Assembly (NCBI GenBank): GCA_028688235.1
Contig: JAQTYP010000213.1
Location: forward strand, 1 to 6,330
DNA: 6,330 bases
Direction: 5' to 3'
Source of the DNA: Methylomonas sp.
GTDB lineage: Bacteria; Pseudomonadota; Gammaproteobacteria; Methylococcales; Methylomonadaceae
Shown here: positions 6,150 to 6,330 of the stretch, one piece after another
Layout of the letters: every line of letters begins with the position of its first letter
Numbering within the stretch: the first letter of the stretch is position 1
Position numbers and translations under genes: made by a program
Notes under the pieces: model-generated
What the model was told of the DNA's origin: nothing
Databases searched by the model: none
Seen by the model: only the letters and a program-made list of their open reading frames with translations

Positions 6150-6330
6150 TCAACGAACAGACGACTGGCGTTGGCGTTTATCCATCCAGGTATGCAGCGC
6201 CACAGCCGACAAAATCAGACCAGCGCCGCTGGCGACCTGTAATGTGACGGGCTCCTGATTGACGCTCCAGCCCAAGGCCAGCGAAAACACCGGCGTAATC
6301 AGGGTAATCAAGGCGACCGTCGTGGCGCTC
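6150..6330 (-). CDS. EamA/DMT-type permease, C-terminal fragment
   Basis: The - strand frame from 6329 to TGA at 6150-6152 gives the last 59 residues of a membrane protein; the start lies beyond the right edge. It shows two hydrophobic segments, ATTVALITLITPVFSLALGW and, after a short NQEPVTLQ loop, a second (VASGAGLILSAVALHTW), then a basic tail DKRQRQ. The 'ATxxALIxLITPVxxxxLG...E' pattern followed by a Gly/Ala-rich helix is typical of the last two helices of drug/metabolite transporter (EamA) proteins, which export small molecules across the inner membrane. Its stop overlaps the ribosome site of the radical SAM gene. The substrate cannot be told. Confidence 0.75.
   Translation of the reverse strand, partial: SATTVALITLITPVFSLALGWSVNQEPVTLQVASGAGLILSAVALHTWMDKRQRQSSVR

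Overview
The window looks like gammaproteobacterial chromosome, possibly a methanotroph of the Methylomonas/Methylobacter type. That guess rests on the style of the genes (an orphan REC-HD-GYP regulator, a DUF4080-type radical SAM protein) and on the 5' palindromic repeats, which resemble ones I remember from such genomes. No taxonomic marker gene is present, so this is inference.

Layout. (1) Positions 1-170 hold the 3' end of a group II intron: the last 27 codons of its reverse transcriptase/maturase, then RNA domains V and VI. (2) Positions 192-248 hold two near-identical palindromic repeats, 30 bp apart. (3) Positions 277-3459 are a tight + strand operon. It starts with a 902-aa type III restriction (Res)-like helicase with a C-terminal PD-(D/E)xK nuclease site. 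A 119-aa unknown protein follows, overlapping it by ATGA. Last comes a short remnant, starting 7 bp further on, that resembles the first residues of a GIY-YIG nuclease family. No methyltransferase gene is visible; if there is one it must lie beyond the intron or elsewhere. (4) Positions 3566-4612 encode a REC-HD-GYP response regulator (predicted c-di-GMP phosphodiesterase) behind a possible promoter, followed by a terminator-like hairpin. (5) Convergent on the - strand, the 3' end of an EamA/DMT-type permease (partial, running off the window) is followed after 14 bp by a radical SAM gene. A single-base frameshift near 4909-4930 cuts off the last ~90 residues of that gene, which remain readable in another frame down to 4637.

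How the parts relate. The left part reads as a damaged or rearranged accessory (defence) island: intron upstream, Res-like effector plus small partner in the middle, broken third gene at the right edge. The right part looks like ordinary chromosome with a signalling gene and a two-gene operon. The most interesting candidate system is the Res-like nuclease-helicase with its small translationally coupled partner and the lost GIY-YIG-like gene.
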